From Myxococcus sp046520405 (GTDB lineage Bacteria; Myxococcota; Myxococcia; Myxococcales; Myxococcaceae): DNA of 64,000 nucleotides. Below, piece by piece: positions 14,101 through 26,449 of this stretch; position 1 is the first letter of the stretch; the number at the start of each line of letters is the position of its first letter. The stretch is taken from contig JBKGHI010000019.1 of NCBI GenBank assembly GCA_046520405.1, forward strand, positions 1 to 64,000, given 5' to 3'. The position numbers and the translations under genes are program-made. The notes beneath the pieces were generated by a model. That model was not told the origin of the DNA, did no database searches, and saw only the letters and a list, made by a program, of their open reading frames with translations.

Positions 14101-17100
14101 GTTGTTCCCGCCAGCACCAAACGAGTGCAATCCCGCCAGGCGTGGCTTGCCAAGGCGCGGCCAGGGCTCGGTCCGGTCCGCGAGCCGCGCGGGCTGCCGT
14201 TCGAGCTCCAGGTACGGGTTCGCGGCCTCGAAGCCCGCGATGCCGTAGACCCTGTCGCGGCGGAAGCTGTGGATGATTTTGAACAGCGCGCCGAGCGCCG
14301 ACGCCGACTCCATGTGGCCCGTCAACGGCTTGAGGCTGCTCACCCGGCAATTGCCGGACGCCAGGACCACGCCCTGCTCCGTGGCGAGCCGCTTCAAGGC
14401 GTCATTGATGGCCTCCCACTCCGCGATATCGGCGACGGGGTTGGCCATCCCCTGTGCCTCGATGTACCCGACGTCTCGCGCGTCGACGCTCGCGGCGCGG
14501 TAACACGTCTGGATCAGCTCGCTGTGACTCTGGCGGCTCGGAGCCGCGATGGAGACGCCCCCTCGGCCGTTGTAGTTGACCGCGGTGCCACGCAGCACGG
14601 CGTAGATGGGATGACCTTCCCGCTCGGCCTGCTCCAGGGGCATGAGCAGCACCGAGGCCACGCCCTCGGCGCGCTGGTGCCCGCTGGCGTCCCGTCCGAA
14701 AGACTGCACCCGGACGCTCGGGCTCAACTGCTGCAACTGGGAGAGCTTGATGAAGCCGTCGGGCCGCAGGATGACGTTCGCGGCGGCGACAATCGCGCGG
14801 TCAATCTCACCCGCCCGCAGTGCCACCACGGCCCGGTGGATGGCCACCGCGGCGCTGGAACACATCGTGTTGACCAGCTCGCTCGGCCCCTTCAGGTCGA
14901 AGAAGTACGACAGCCGGTTGGCCACCATGCTGGCGGCGTGGTCGAAGCCAGACGCCACGTCGAAGCCTTGCTCGCGCAGGTGCAGGAGGTACTCGTTCTC
15001 CTCGGCGCCCACGAACACGCCCGTCCGGCTGCCCTTGAGCTGCTCCGGTGCCTGCCCCGCGTCCTCCAGGCAGTGATAGACGGCCATGAGCAGCAGGCGC
15101 TGCCGGGGGTCCATCGCCTCCGCTTCCGCCGGAAGGATGTTGAAGAAGCCCGGGTCGAACGACGCGACGTCGGGGATGAACCCGCCCCACTTGCTCCGGC
15201 TCTTGTCCGGATGGAGGGCCCGGGAGTCGAACCGGCTCGACGGAATCTCCTCCAGCAGCGTCTGCTCCGCGTCGAGCGCCTGCCAGAAGGCCTGCAGCGA
15301 CTGACAGCCCGGCAAGAAGCCCGCCGCGCCGACGATGGCCACGGGTTGAGCATCGACGGGGATGCGTTCCCGCGCCTTCACGGGCTCCGCTTCGTACGTG
15401 GGAGGCGGCGGCACCGGGGATTGGGGAGGAGCCACGCCCGGCTGCGCCCCCAGGAACTCCGCCAGCCGGCTGACGGAGGGATGTTCAATGAACTCACGGG
15501 GGGAGACATCGCTCCCGATCCGCCGGTTCAGACACACCGAGAGCTGCACCGCCGAGATGGAGTCCAGCCCGTAGCGCTGGAAGGACCGGTCGTCATCGAG
15601 CGTATCGAGCTGCAACTGGAGCACCTCACACAGCGCGTCCCGGATCGCCGCCCTGACGCCGGTGCCGTCCACCGCGGGCGTGGGCGCCGGTGCCACCACC
15701 GTGCGCCCCTGCGCCGTCACGGCAGGCTCCGCGAGCAGTGGGTTGCTCCCGGCCCAGGACGCCTCCGGGTTGAGATAGGTCAGCAACACCCAGCTCCTCG
15801 CGCCCAGGCGCATCGACTGCTCGAACAGGGCTCGGCCCTCTTCGTTGGTGAAGCTCCGCATGCCCAGCGAAGCCAGCGCCTGGTCGAGTCGCACCTTGTC
15901 CTCGGGTGCGAGGCGAGCCCCCGCGCCCGTCTCGTTCCAATCCACCCAGGTGATGGTGCGGTAGCAGGTGCGCTTCCGGCCCTGGTGCTGATGGGCCGTG
16001 AAGTAATCGAGGAACGCGTTGGCCATCGCATAGTCGCTCAGCCCTCGCGCCAGTCGCGGAACCACGCCCGTCAGCGACGAGAACGCGACGAAGAAGTCGA
16101 GGTCCACCCCATCCAGGGCCTGGCTCAGACACTCGATACCGCGCACCTTGGGGGCAAGCACCCGCTCGAGGTCCGCGACCCGCTTGTCGACGAAGGCGGG
16201 GGTCGCGATATCCGAGTACGCCCCCGCGCTGTGAATCACGCCCCGGATGGGCCCCCGCTCACGCTGGATTCTCGCGAACAGCGTCTCCAGCGCGGCCCGG
16301 TCATCCAGCGGGCCGATGTGGATGTCCAAAGCGTCCACGCGGCGTTCGAGCGCCCTGTGCCGTTCAACCTTGCGCGAGTCCCCCGACAACGGCGTCGCCC
16401 CCATCAACACCAGCCGCCGAGCGCCCCGTGAGACCAGGTGCTCCGCGATCTCCAGCCCGATGCCACGCGTCCCGCCCGTCACCACGTAGACGCCCGTGCC
16501 GTGAACCTCGAAGGGCTGGCGCTCCACCCCTTCCGCCATCCGCCGCTGCTCAAGCTCTGGAGCGAAGCGGAGGCCCCGGCGGTAACACACCTCGGACTGC
16601 GCTCGTGGAGCGGCGAGTTCCCGGCCCAGGAGTTCCACGAACGCGCCAGCGTCGGCAGCGGGCACCGCGTCGAGGTCGACGCTCTTCGCGACGACGTGGG
16701 AGTACTCCGCGCCGAGCATCTTCACGAGGCCCGCGATCTTCGCGCCCGCCAGGCTGGGCTGTTCGCACTCGAACGTCTGCAGCCCGCGCGTCACATGAAA
16801 GATGGCCAGCGCGGAGAACTCACGAATCAGCCGCTGGAGGAAGGTGACCTTGCCCAGCTTGTCTTCGTCCGTGTGCCTCGGCTCCGCGGAGAGGTCCGAC
16901 AGGTCGAGCACCACGTCGACACGGCCCATCTCCCTGAGGATGTCTGACGCCAGTGCCTGCCCCGACTGTGCCGACTCGGGAGCAAGCTGCCAATCCGAAC
17001 CTTCGGCGGGGAGCCGTCCCGTGGCGATGACCCGCACCTCGGCGGGTGCCAACCGCTGACGAAGTCCACTGACGAGCCGCGCCGTCTCCGGGTTGACCAG

Positions 17101-20100
17101 GACAGCCACGCGAGTCCCCTGCTGCCAGCGTGTCCTCGTCGTTCCCTCCAGCGAGGGATGCGGCCGCCACACCTTTTCCAGCAGGTAGACGGGTTCCGCT
17201 TCCGGCGACGTGCCCCCGTGAGAACGCGCGAAGCCCTTGTGGAGCGCCTGCCTCCGCTCTCCGCGGAAGCGAATCAAGCCCTGCGCTGGGACGCCCTCGT
17301 CGCCAAGCCACTCACGCAGGAAGCGCTGCAAGCCCGTGAGCGCGAGCGCATCATCCTCGACGAACACGCAGCGCCACAGTTCCTGGGGGCGAGCCATCGT
17401 GACAAGTGTCTCCAGCAGTGCGCCCCGTCCCGGTCCAGCACCGCCGCCGTGCTGCCCCCCAGGCAGTACACGGAAGCGCCCATCCCGTGCGCTCGCGTCA
17501 CCCGCCGCTCGAAGTCAGGCAACACGGCTCGCAGCCAGCTCGCGGTGTCCTGCACGGTCTTCGGGAGCAGCCAGAACACCGTCGGACGCGCCGTCCCCCC
17601 AAGATGAAGGAGGGGTGCAGCACCAGACGCGCCTGGTTCGAACCGCCGCTGGTGGACCTGGACTCCCGAGGACACGCCAGCGGACGCGCGCACCTGTTCG
17701 AGCAACGCGACGAATCGCCGCGCGTCGGCTTCATCGTCGTAGAGGACCCAGAGTTCGTCCCCTGCCTTCGCGCTCAGCCGCTCTCGCCAGGGAAGCGTGT
17801 CGGAGAGGGGGGCGTCACGCCATGCCACCGTCGCCTCGGACGAAGGCGGCGGTGCTGCCCGTCCACCCTGCCCCTTCAGCACCGGCCAGTAGGTCCTGCG
17901 CTCGAACGGGTACGTGGGGAGGCTCACACGGCGAGGAGGCGGCGCCTCGCCGCTGTACAGGCCGTCCCAATTGACGTCCCGGCCCTGGACCCAGGCCGAC
18001 AGGAACTCCCTGCACTCACGCTCGTTGAGCGGCGACGCGAAGGCCGTTGATGCGCTCCGAGCACGTCCAAACGCACAGGCCTCGTCGTCCACGTCGCCAC
18101 GGAGGACATCGGCCCCCGCGTCTCCACGAAGGAAGGCCTCCAGCTTCTCTCGCGCGTCGTCCGCGGAGCTGGCCGTGAAGGCCAGGCGCGCGTTCATGGC
18201 TTCGCGGCCCACCTGGAGCGTGTAGGCCATGGCGCGAAGCTGGTCGAAGGCGACATGCCGCTCTGGCGCCAGCACGCCGACGAGGCGCCTGCACGCGTCA
18301 CGCAGCCGCTCCAGAGTCTTCGCCGAGAGCGGGAACAGAACCCGTCCGCCCGTACCTGCTCCGGAAGTCCCAGGCGTCACCTGCCGGCCCATGTCGAACT
18401 CCTCCACGAGGACATGCGCATTGGCCCCACCCGCGCCAAACGATGACACCCCAGCCAGGCGCGGCCGTTCCAGGCGCACGCCGTTGACCTCCACCTGGGG
18501 CCGGTCCCAGGCGTCGAGGGTCCGCTGCACCACAAATGGCGTCTCGGCGAAGGAGATGTTCGCGTTCAGCGCTTCCGCATGGAGGCTGGGCGCCAGCTTC
18601 TGGTGACGGAGTTGGAGGACGACCTTGGTCAGGCCAGCAATGCCGGCGGCGGCCTCCAGGTGCCCGATGTTCGACTTGAGCGAGCCGAGGCGACAAAACG
18701 CCCGCGCATCCGTATCGCGGCGAAACGCCTGCGTGAGCCCCGCCACTTCAATCGGGTCGCCCAGCTCCGTTCCCGTCCCGTGGGCTTCCAGGTAGCTGAC
18801 GTCACGGGCGGAGACCCCCGCCTTGTCCAGGGCGCTCCGAATCAGCGCCGCCTGCGCCTGCGGGTCGGGGACGGTGTAGCCGTTCGTCTTTCCACCATGG
18901 TTCACGCTGGTGGACCGGATGACGGCGTGGATGTTGTCGCCATCAGCGAGGGCCTTCGACAGCGGCTTGAGGAGCACCGCGCCCACGCCCTCCCCCGGAA
19001 CGAAGCCGTTGCCTCCCGCGCCGAAGCTGCGGCATCGGCCATCCGTGGACAGCATCTGCTGACCACACAGGCCGACGTAGCTCGAAGGATGGACGTAGAG
19101 GTTCACCCCACCCGCGATGGCCATGGCACAAGCGCCGCGGTGCAGCGCCTCACACGCCATGTGGACGGCCGTCAACGAGGCCGAGCACATGGTGTCCACC
19201 GGCATGCTCGGGCCCTTCAGGTCGAGCAGGTACGAGACTCGGTTCGCGACGGACGCAAACGACGTGTAGGGCCGGGAGGCGGCGTCTCGGCCTTCGAGGT
19301 CGGCGCCGTACAGCTCGTACCCCGTCTTCGTGATGCCCGCGAAGACCCCCACCGCGCTTCCGAAGCGCCGCGCCAGGCTGTCCCGGGTGTACCCCGCGTC
19401 TTCCAGCACCTCCCAGCAGCTCTGCAGGAACAGGCGTTCCTGCGGGTCCATGTTCGTCGCTTCACGCGGCGAGATGTTGAAGAACAGCGGGTCGAAGTCC
19501 GCGAAGCCGTCGAGGAAGCCGCCCCACTTGCTGTAGCTCATCCCCCGTGCCGCGGCGTGCTTCTTGTCCGGATAGAAGAACCCGTCCAGGGACCAGCGCT
19601 CGGAGGGAATCTCCGTGATGCAGTCCTCGCCGTGGCTCAGGCGCTCCCAGAACTCCGTCAGCGTTCCCGCCTTCGGATAGCGACCGCTCATGCCGATGAT
19701 GGCGATGGGCTCGTCGGCACGCGGGACCGACGCCGGTGCGTCCACACGTGACGCCACGGCCCCCTGCGGGACGAAAGACACAACGCCCTGCTGCGCCGCC
19801 ACCCAGATGGCGCTCTCTTCGGCGCGGTGCTCGGCCAGGTACGCACTGACCTCGGAGAGCGTCCGGTACTCGAAGAACAGCGTCTTCGACAGTGAGCGGA
19901 AAGGCCCGTCGAGGGCCTGGTTCATCTGCGTGATGACGATCGAGTCGATGCCATAGCGCTCCATCGGCTGGCGGGCATCGATGCGGTGCGCCTCGTAGCG
20001 CGTGACTTCGCTGAACAGCGCTTTCAGCTTCGCCTCGACCTTTTCAGTGATGGACTCGGACACGCCCGTCGGGCTCGGAGCCACCTGCGGCGGAGGCGGA

Positions 20101-23100
20101 ACAGCGGAGACACCCGAGGCGAGCTCGCGAAGTTTCTGAGCCTCGCCTGTCCAGACCGCCACGCCGGGTACCGCCAGCTCCAGAGCCCGATAGAACGCAT
20201 CAAGCCCGGCTTCGTCACCCAGCGCCGCCATGCCCGTCCGCTGCATCAGGACGTCGAGGCTCCGCGAGTCGAGCTGCATCCCGCCCCCCGCCCAGAGCGG
20301 CCACCGGATGGACACCGTCCGTCCCTGTCGCTTGCCCGCGCTCACGAGCGCCGAACGCAGCTCCATGAACCCATCCATGAAGCCATTGGCAGCCGCGTAG
20401 TCCGCTTGTCCGGCGTTTCCGAACGCGGCCAGGGAGGAGAAGGTGACGAAGAAGTCCAGCGGTAGCTCGCGAGTGGCGTGGTCCAGGTTCACGAGCCCCG
20501 CGACCTTGGGACCGAGGACGGACTGGAGCTCCGCGACCGGCTTGTTGATGACGTAGTTGTCACGGCGAAGGCCCGCCGCGTGGATGACGCCATCCAGGCG
20601 CCCATGCTCGCGCAGCACCGTCTTGATGAGGTCATCCACCTCATCCGGGCGCGTGACGTCCATGGGCAGGTGCCGCACGCGCAGCCCGCTGCCTCCATCC
20701 GCGTCCTCCCGCGAGGAAGAACGGGCCGCCAGGATGACGGTGGCCGGCGTGACGCGCCTTGCAATCTCCGCGGTGAGCAACCGAGCCAGGGCGCCAGCCC
20801 CGCCTGAAATCAGGTAGACGCCACCTTCACGCCAGACGGGTGTCGCGTCCTTCCGCGTGGCACCTGCTTCACTCCACTCACACCGTGAGAGCTGGCCCGC
20901 CTGGTGCCGCAGCTCCACCGTGTCCCCCGCGCGGTGGCCTTCGCCAGGACGTCCACCAGCACCACCGTGGAGACCGAGCCTTGGACCCGGATGAGCTGCG
21001 GCCGGAGCATGGGATTTTCCTGCGCGGCCGAACGCAGGAAGCCACCCAGCCCGCCCAGCGCCAGGGCCTCCTCTTCATCGGGCACCAGCACCTGCAAGGT
21101 CACAGGAGCAGTCAGGCGCTCCGAAAGGAGCTTCTTGACGCATTCAAAGACCGCCGAGGCGTGCGTCATGAACCGCTCATCCACCCGAGCACTCAAGCTG
21201 GAGGTCGTGACCACTTCGATGCGCCGCGCCGAGAGCTGCCTCGCGAACTCCGCGGACACGTCCGCTCCCTGGGACGCGAAGGGCTCGCACAACACCACCA
21301 GGTGCCGGTGGGGCGCGGCCGTCTCAGCCGCGGCAGAAGCGCCCGGCGCCTCCTGGTACGGCTGCCACGTCGGCACGAAGAGCGAAACGTCCGGCTTGGG
21401 CGGCAGCGGCGTGGACGGCGGCGGAGCCACGGCCGTCAGCCCATAACGCTCCTTCGCGAACTGGTACGTGGGCAGGCTCACCCGAACGGGCTTCGCGTCG
21501 CCGTGCAACCCGTCCCAGTCGACCGCCTCGCCCCTCGCCCACGCCTCGGCGAGGCTTCGCGCCTCGGCGTCGGACGCCGGCAACACGTCCACCACCGAGC
21601 CGGCAAGTTCACCGCTCTCCGCCAGTCCCCGACGCAGCCCCCGCACCAGCTCGTCGCGTGTCGAGGCCACCACCACCATCCGCTCCGCCATCGCGACCCG
21701 GCCGACTTGCAGGGTGTACGTGATGTCCGCGAGCGACAGCTCCTCGGACACCGGGGCCTCCAGGAACTCGAGCAGTGCGCCCAGGTTCGCCTTCAGCGCG
21801 TCCACGGTGCGCGCCGAGAACGGCGCCACTGCGCGCATGCTCGCCACCGGTCGGTTCTTCTCCTCGGCGCGCGACGCCTCCGGATGTTGCTCGAGGATGG
21901 CGTGGGTGTTGGTGCCGCCCAGACCGAACGCGCTCACAGCGGCTCGCCGAGGCCCGGGCAGTGACGGCCACGCCGACAGCCGGTCGGCGATGACGAACGG
22001 TGAGTCCGCCAACTCCAGCTTCGGGTTCACCTCGGCCACATGGAGGGTCGGAGGCACTTCGCCTTGCCGCAGACTCAACGCCGTCTTGATGAGGCCCGCC
22101 AGCCCGGCCACCGTATCGAGGTGCCCCAGGTTCGACTTCACCGAGCCGAGACGGCAGAACCCGCGCCTGTCGGTGAACGCCCGGAAGGCCTCCGTCAGCG
22201 CGGAGACCTCGACGGGGTCGCCCAGCAAGGTCCCCGTGCCGTGCGCTTCGACATAGCCAATCGACGCCGGATCGATGCCCGTCCTCTCGAACAGCCGGCG
22301 GATGACCTCCGCCTGTCCGGTGGCGCTGGGGGCGTAGAAGCCCACCTTGTCCTGGCCGTCGTTGTTGATGCCCACCTTGCGCACCAGGCAGTAGATGGGG
22401 TCGCCGTCGCGCACCGCCGCGGCTGCGTCCTTCACCACCAGCACCGCGACGCCTTCACCGGCGACCATGCCGTCCGCCGAGGCATCGAAGGCCTTCACCC
22501 GCCCCGCGCTGGAGAAGTTGAGGCCGCGCTGGTGCAGATAGCCAAGGTTCGCCGAAGGAAAGACGGTGGCCGCCCCCACCAAGGCCGTCTGGCAGTCGCC
22601 CGCGGCGATGGCCTGCTGCGCCACGTACAACGCGGAGAGAGATGACGAGCAGTTGGTGTGGACGAACAGACTCGGCCCCTTCAGTCCGAGCTTGTAGGAC
22701 ACCATCGTTGGGATGGAGCCCGCCTGAGCCAGGACCCACAGCACGTATTCGTCGACGGTGCGGAGCACCGGGTGCCCGTTCGCGGGGAACTGCGGCATGC
22801 CCTGGTGGTAGAAGCTGTTGCTCGCCGTCATGAAGACGCCGCAGGTCCCCAGACGCGAGGGAGGCAGGGCCGCGTCCTCCACCGCCTTCCAGGCGTGCAT
22901 CAACAACAGGCGGAACTGCGGGTCCATGAAGGCGGCGTCCCGCGCCGTCAGGCCGAAGAACTGCGGGTCGAAGCAATCCTTGTCGTCGATGGTCGACTGG
23001 ACCGCGACGTAACGAGGGTCCTGGATGACGGCGTCAGGAACACCCAGCGCACGCAGCGCCTCCTCCCCGTGGGCCGCCACGCTGTCCTTGCCGTCGCGCA

Positions 23101-26100
23101 GGTTCTCCCAGAAGCCCCGGTGGTCTGACGCCCCGGGCACCTGACAGGAGATGCCGATGATGGCCAGGCTGCCGGCGTACGCGGACTCGGAGGCAGCGCC
23201 CTCACGAGGCACGGAGACGGGCTCACGGCTGGCTGGCGCCGACAGGCCCTCCAGATGGCGCGCCATGTCGCGGATGTGGACGTACTTGAACAGGTCGGTG
23301 ACGGCGAGCCGCGTGTCGAAGCGCCGGTTCATCTCCTCGACCAGCACCGCGGCCAGCACGGAGTCGCCGCCCACCTCGAAGAAGCGGTCCTCGACGCCCA
23401 CCTCGCCGACCTGGAGCACCTGCTTCCACAGCTCGACGAGGGCGGCCTCCACAGGCGATTGCGCGTGGACCACGGCCGCCTTGCGGCGGGTCACTACCGG
23501 CCTTGAGCTGAGCTGGCCTCGGTCCACCTTGCCATTGCCCGACAGCGGAATGGCGTCCACCGCGATGACGTGGGCGGGCACCATGTAGTCCGGGAGGAAC
23601 TTCCGAAGATGCGCGCGGATCGCCTCCTCGTCGAAGTGCGCTCCCGCTGGCTGGCAGTAGGCGATGAGCTGGGCACTGCCATTCAGCTCCTTCGCCACCA
23701 CCGCGCAGTTCTTCACGCTGGCGTGCCCGGCGAGCTGCGCTTCAATCTCCCCCATCTCGATGCGGAAGCCCCGGACCTTCACCTGATGGTCCAGGCGGCC
23801 CAGGTACTCCACCTCCCCATCGCCACGCCAACGGGCGAGGTCCCCCGTCCGGTAGAGCGTCGTGCCCGGAGTGAACGGGTTGGGAACGAACCGCTCCGCG
23901 GTCAGCGCGGGCCGGTTGAGGTAGCCACGGGCCACCCCCGCGCCGGCGATCCACAGCTCGCCCGGCACGCCGATGGGCACCGGCTGCATCCGGTCATCCA
24001 GGACGTAGACCTGCGTGTTGTCGATTGGCTTGCCAATGGTGACCGGACGCGAGGCGGAGACCTTCGCCACCGTCGACCAGATGGTCGTCTCGGTGGGGCC
24101 GAACATGTTCAACACGTCGCTCGCGGTGCGCGTGAAGTGGGCCTTGAGCGACTCGGGCAACGCCTCACCGCCGCACAGGAGGCGAACGCGCTCGGTGTTC
24201 TCCCAGCCGGACTGGAAGAGCATCGTCCAGGTGGCGGGCGTCGCCTGCATCAGCGTGGGCCGGACGGTGCGCAGCGCCCGTTTCAGCGCCTCCGCGTTTC
24301 GGGCCGTCTCCGCTGTCGCGATGATGACCTGAGCCCCCGCGCACAGGGGCAACAGGAGTTCGAGCACCGCGATGTCGAAGCAGTACGTCGTGACCGCCAG
24401 AAGCGAGTCGGTGCGCTTCAGGCCCAACATCCTGCGCATGCACAGGAGGAAGTTCACGACCCCGCCATGGGGAATCATCACGCCCTTGGGCCGGCCCGTG
24501 CTCCCAGACGTGTAGATGACGTAGGCGAGCCCGTTCGGAGCGACCTTCGCCGGCCGCCCCTCCATCGCGGCGGGGCCGTCCTGGAGCTCCTCCAGGACCA
24601 GGACCGTGCAGGTGGCTCCGGCGATGCCGGCCACCTTGTCGCGCGAAGCCCGGCTGGTCAGCACGACCACGGCGCCGCTGTCCTCCAGCATGTACTTCAG
24701 CCGGTCCTCGGGGTGCACCGGGTCCAGGGGCACGTAGGCCGCGCCGGCGGACAGCACGCCCAGCATCGCTGCGACCAGCTCCGCGGACCGCTCCAGGCAG
24801 ATGCCCACCAGCGCCCCGGGCCCCACGCCGAGGTTTCGCAGGTGGTTCGCGATCGCGCGGCTCCGCGCGTCCAGCTCCCGGTAGCTGAGCGAGCGCCCCT
24901 CGTAGCGGATGGACACGGCTTCCGGCGTCTCTCGCGCTCGCCGCTGGACGAGGTCGTGAACCCCCAGGTCCTCGGGGAACGGCACGCCCGTGGCGTTCCA
25001 GTCGCGCAGGAGCGTCTGGCGCTCCGGGTCATCGAGCCACGAAATCGCGCCCAGCGGGGCATCCAACCCGCCCGCGACCTGGTCGGCCACACGGGACACC
25101 TGCCGAGCCATTCGCTCGACGGTGCTCGGCTCGAACAGCCGCGCGTCGTACTTGAAGTGGAGGGTCAGGTTCGTCGCCCCCTCCACCACTTCGAGTTCCA
25201 GCGGATAGGCGCCTTCCTGATGAACGCAGTCGAGCGGCTCCAACTCCCGCAGCCCACCCGATGCGGACTCCGGCTTCGACGGAGCACGCAGCAGTTGCAG
25301 GCTCTGGAAGGTGAACATCGTCTGGAAGCCCGGCGCCTCGGACGGCCCGCTCGACAGGCGCAGTTCCTTCACCACGCGCGGGAACGGATAGTGCGCGTGC
25401 TCCAGCCCATCGATGACCGCGCCGTGCAGATGACGCAGCAGCGAGTCAAACGTGTGCTGACCCAGGTCACGCGCGCGGACGGCCATCACGTTGACGAAGT
25501 AGCCAATCGCCGTCGCCACCTCCGCGCGGTTGCGTCCCAACGTGGGGATGCCGACCACCAGGTCGTCCTGGCGCGTGTAGCGGTGGAGCAAGGCGTAATA
25601 GAGGGCCAGCAGGACGGTGGGCAGACTCACCTGCCGCGAACGGGCGAGCTCGCGCAGCCTGGAGGTTTGCTCGGCAGTCAGCGCGAGTGAGCAGGTGGCT
25701 CCTTCCGGGCCCTCTCCCGTCACCCCGCGAGAACGGTCGGTGGGGAGGTTCAGCGGCGGTGGAACGGGCGCCGTCAGCACCTGCCGCCAGTAGTCGAGGT
25801 GTCGCCGCCCCTCCTCCCCTCCCATGACCTCCAGCTCCCACTCCACCGAGGCCCGGTGGGGAGCGACGAGTGGGACCTCGAACAGCCCGGCCCCAGCCTC
25901 GGTGCCGGCGTAGCGCTCCCGGAGTGCATCGAGCAACGGGGCCACAGACGCCCCATCCAGGACGATGTGGTGGAAGCACAGCAGGAGGACAGACTCGTGC
26001 TCCGACCGTGAGAACAGGTGCAGGCGCGCGAGCGGACCTCGCGCGAGGTCGAACGGCACCTTCGAGGCAGCGCGGAGGCTCGACACCAGCTCCGCCTCGG

Positions 26101-26449
26101 AGAGCGGCGCGGCCTGATGGACCTCGGCGGAGACCTGTCCGCTGGGGACGAACACCGGCTCCGCGCCTTCGATGCGGATGGCACCGGCCAGCAGCGGATG
26201 GCGCTCCAGCAGTCCCTCCCAGGCGCGGAGCAACCGGGCCACATCGACCGTACCTCGCAGGCGATAGGCGAGCGGGACGTTGTAGGCCGATGACTCGGGG
26301 GAGGCCTGCTGCATCGCCCAGAGGCCTTTCTGGCCTTCGCTGAGCGGCACGCGGATGCTCGCCGTTCGCAGGGCGGCCAGACGCCGCCGTGTCTCGGCCT
26401 TGGACAGCTTGCCTTCCGCGAAGGCGGCCAGAACGTCACGCGTTGTCAT
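1..26449 (-). CDS. ta1: Ta1 hybrid NRPS/trans-AT PKS megasynthase (3' end beyond left edge; two apparent frameshifts)
   Basis: Giant assembly-line enzyme of antibiotic TA synthesis. ATG at 26449 has AAGGA five bases upstream and overlaps the end of taL by 14 bp. Domain order seen: C-A-PCP, KS-KR-ACP, KS-KR-ACP, KS-ACP, KS-DH-KR-ACP, KS-ACP, KS-DH-KR-ACP, KS, then the window edge. No GHSxGE acyltransferase motif occurs, so malonyl units must come in trans (TaV). The frame is open from 26449 to about 20928, from there to about 17460 in a second frame, and from there to base 1 in a third. Both breaks fall inside KR regions and are repaired by one extra base in a C5 or C6 run, giving 8817 codons within the window. 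No stop separates modules, so I read it as one gene. In the described pathway Ta1 first condenses a 2-hydroxyvaleryl starter with glycine. Confidence 0.9.
2235..6505 (-). other. Ta1 module 6: KS-DH-KR-ACP
   Basis: KS starts IAIIGMSGRYPG near 6490, DTACSSS near 5997, EMHGTGT near 5605 (Glu-Met-His variant, catalytic His kept). DH has H-x3-G-x4-P (HRVDGRKVMP, near 4570) and DSALQ. KR motif TGGLGGLG near 3240. ACP motif YGIDSI near 2365. Confidence 0.85.
6620..8905 (-). other. Ta1 module 5: KS plus beta-branching ACP
   Basis: Canonical KS (start IAVIGMAG near 8890, ETACSSS near 8390, EAHGTGT near 7985). A proline-rich linker leads to one ACP with motif GLDSIVGVEW at about 6727-6757. The tryptophan (codon 6727-6729) is the published flag of ACPs that recruit the HMG-CoA-synthase beta-branching cassette. 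No KR follows, leaving the beta-ketone needed for branching. It is the only ACP in this window with the Trp flag. Confidence 0.8.
9030..13245 (-). other. Ta1 module 4: KS-DH-KR-ACP
   Basis: KS starts IAIIGLSG near 13225, with DTACSSS near 12765 and EAHGTGT near 12350. A variant HPESR replaces the common DPQ(E/Q)R segment. DH has H-x3-G-x4-P (HVVRGEKVLP, near 11385) and DGALQ. The KR nucleotide motif TGGSGGVA is near 10030. ACP motif is YGFDSI near 9165. Full reductive loop minus ER, so an alkene is expected. Confidence 0.85.
13325..15360 (-). other. Ta1 module 3: atypical KS (His to Gln) plus ACP only
   Basis: The KS has cysteine (NTMCSSAAV, near 14860) and the last histidine (LTGHME, near 14320). 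The usual EAHGTGT reads EAQGMGN near 14450-14465, so the first catalytic histidine is glutamine. Loss of this histidine is the usual mark of non-elongating KS0 domains in trans-AT systems. Only an ACP (LGFDSI, near 13440) follows, which fits a transfer-only module. Confidence 0.8.
15440..19720 (-). other. Ta1 PKS module 2: KS-KR-ACP
   Basis: KS starts with IAIIGMSGRYP near 19700, cysteine in DTMCSASL near 19185 and EAHGTGTELGDP near 18770, all catalytic residues present. The structural KR half contains the second frame break (about 17425-17470). Catalytic KR motif TGGTRGIG is near 16475 and ACP motif YGLDSI near 15565. Confidence 0.85.
17455..17460 (-). other. Apparent frameshift in ta1 (C6 run)
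   Basis: Upstream frame (codons starting at positions 2 mod 3) ends in a stop at 17274. Sensible PKS sequence (ALLETLVTMARPQELW...) continues in the 0 mod 3 frame. Adding one C to this run joins the two as CLGGQHGGGAGPGRGALLE. The exact site could lie anywhere in about 17425-17470. Confidence 0.8.
19820..23175 (-). other. Ta1 PKS module 1: KS-KR-ACP
   Basis: The KS begins with AIIGISCQVPG near 23160. It has the active-site cysteine in NCSSSL near 22650, EAHGTGT near 22230-22260 and SNLGH, so it is a condensing Cys-His-His KS. A structural KR half is followed by a catalytic KR with nucleotide motif SGGAGALA near 20790. ACP serine is in YGIDSI near 19945. The frame break at 20924-20928 lies between the two KR halves. 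Confidence 0.85.
20924..20928 (-). other. Apparent frameshift in ta1 (C5 run)
   Basis: The first ta1 frame stops at 20810, while the KR continues in another frame from just above 20918. One extra C in this run gives a seamless ATARGDTVELRHQAGQL junction. The shift has the same sign as the other two breaks in the window. Confidence 0.85.
23250..26449 (-). other. Ta1 NRPS unit: condensation-adenylation-PCP
   Basis: Condensation domain at about 25080-26360 with the HHxxxDG catalytic motif (HHIVLDG). Adenylation domain at about 23520-24960 with TSGSTGRPKG, GPTETT, YRTGD and NGK motifs. PCP at about 23250-23490 with GGDS carrying the phosphopantetheine serine. Specificity-pocket residues I can align by eye read D-I-x-x-L, then Q, then M, I and W before and after GPTE. 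That resembles the glycine code and fits the glycine known in myxovirescin, but the alignment is manual. Confidence 0.85.
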
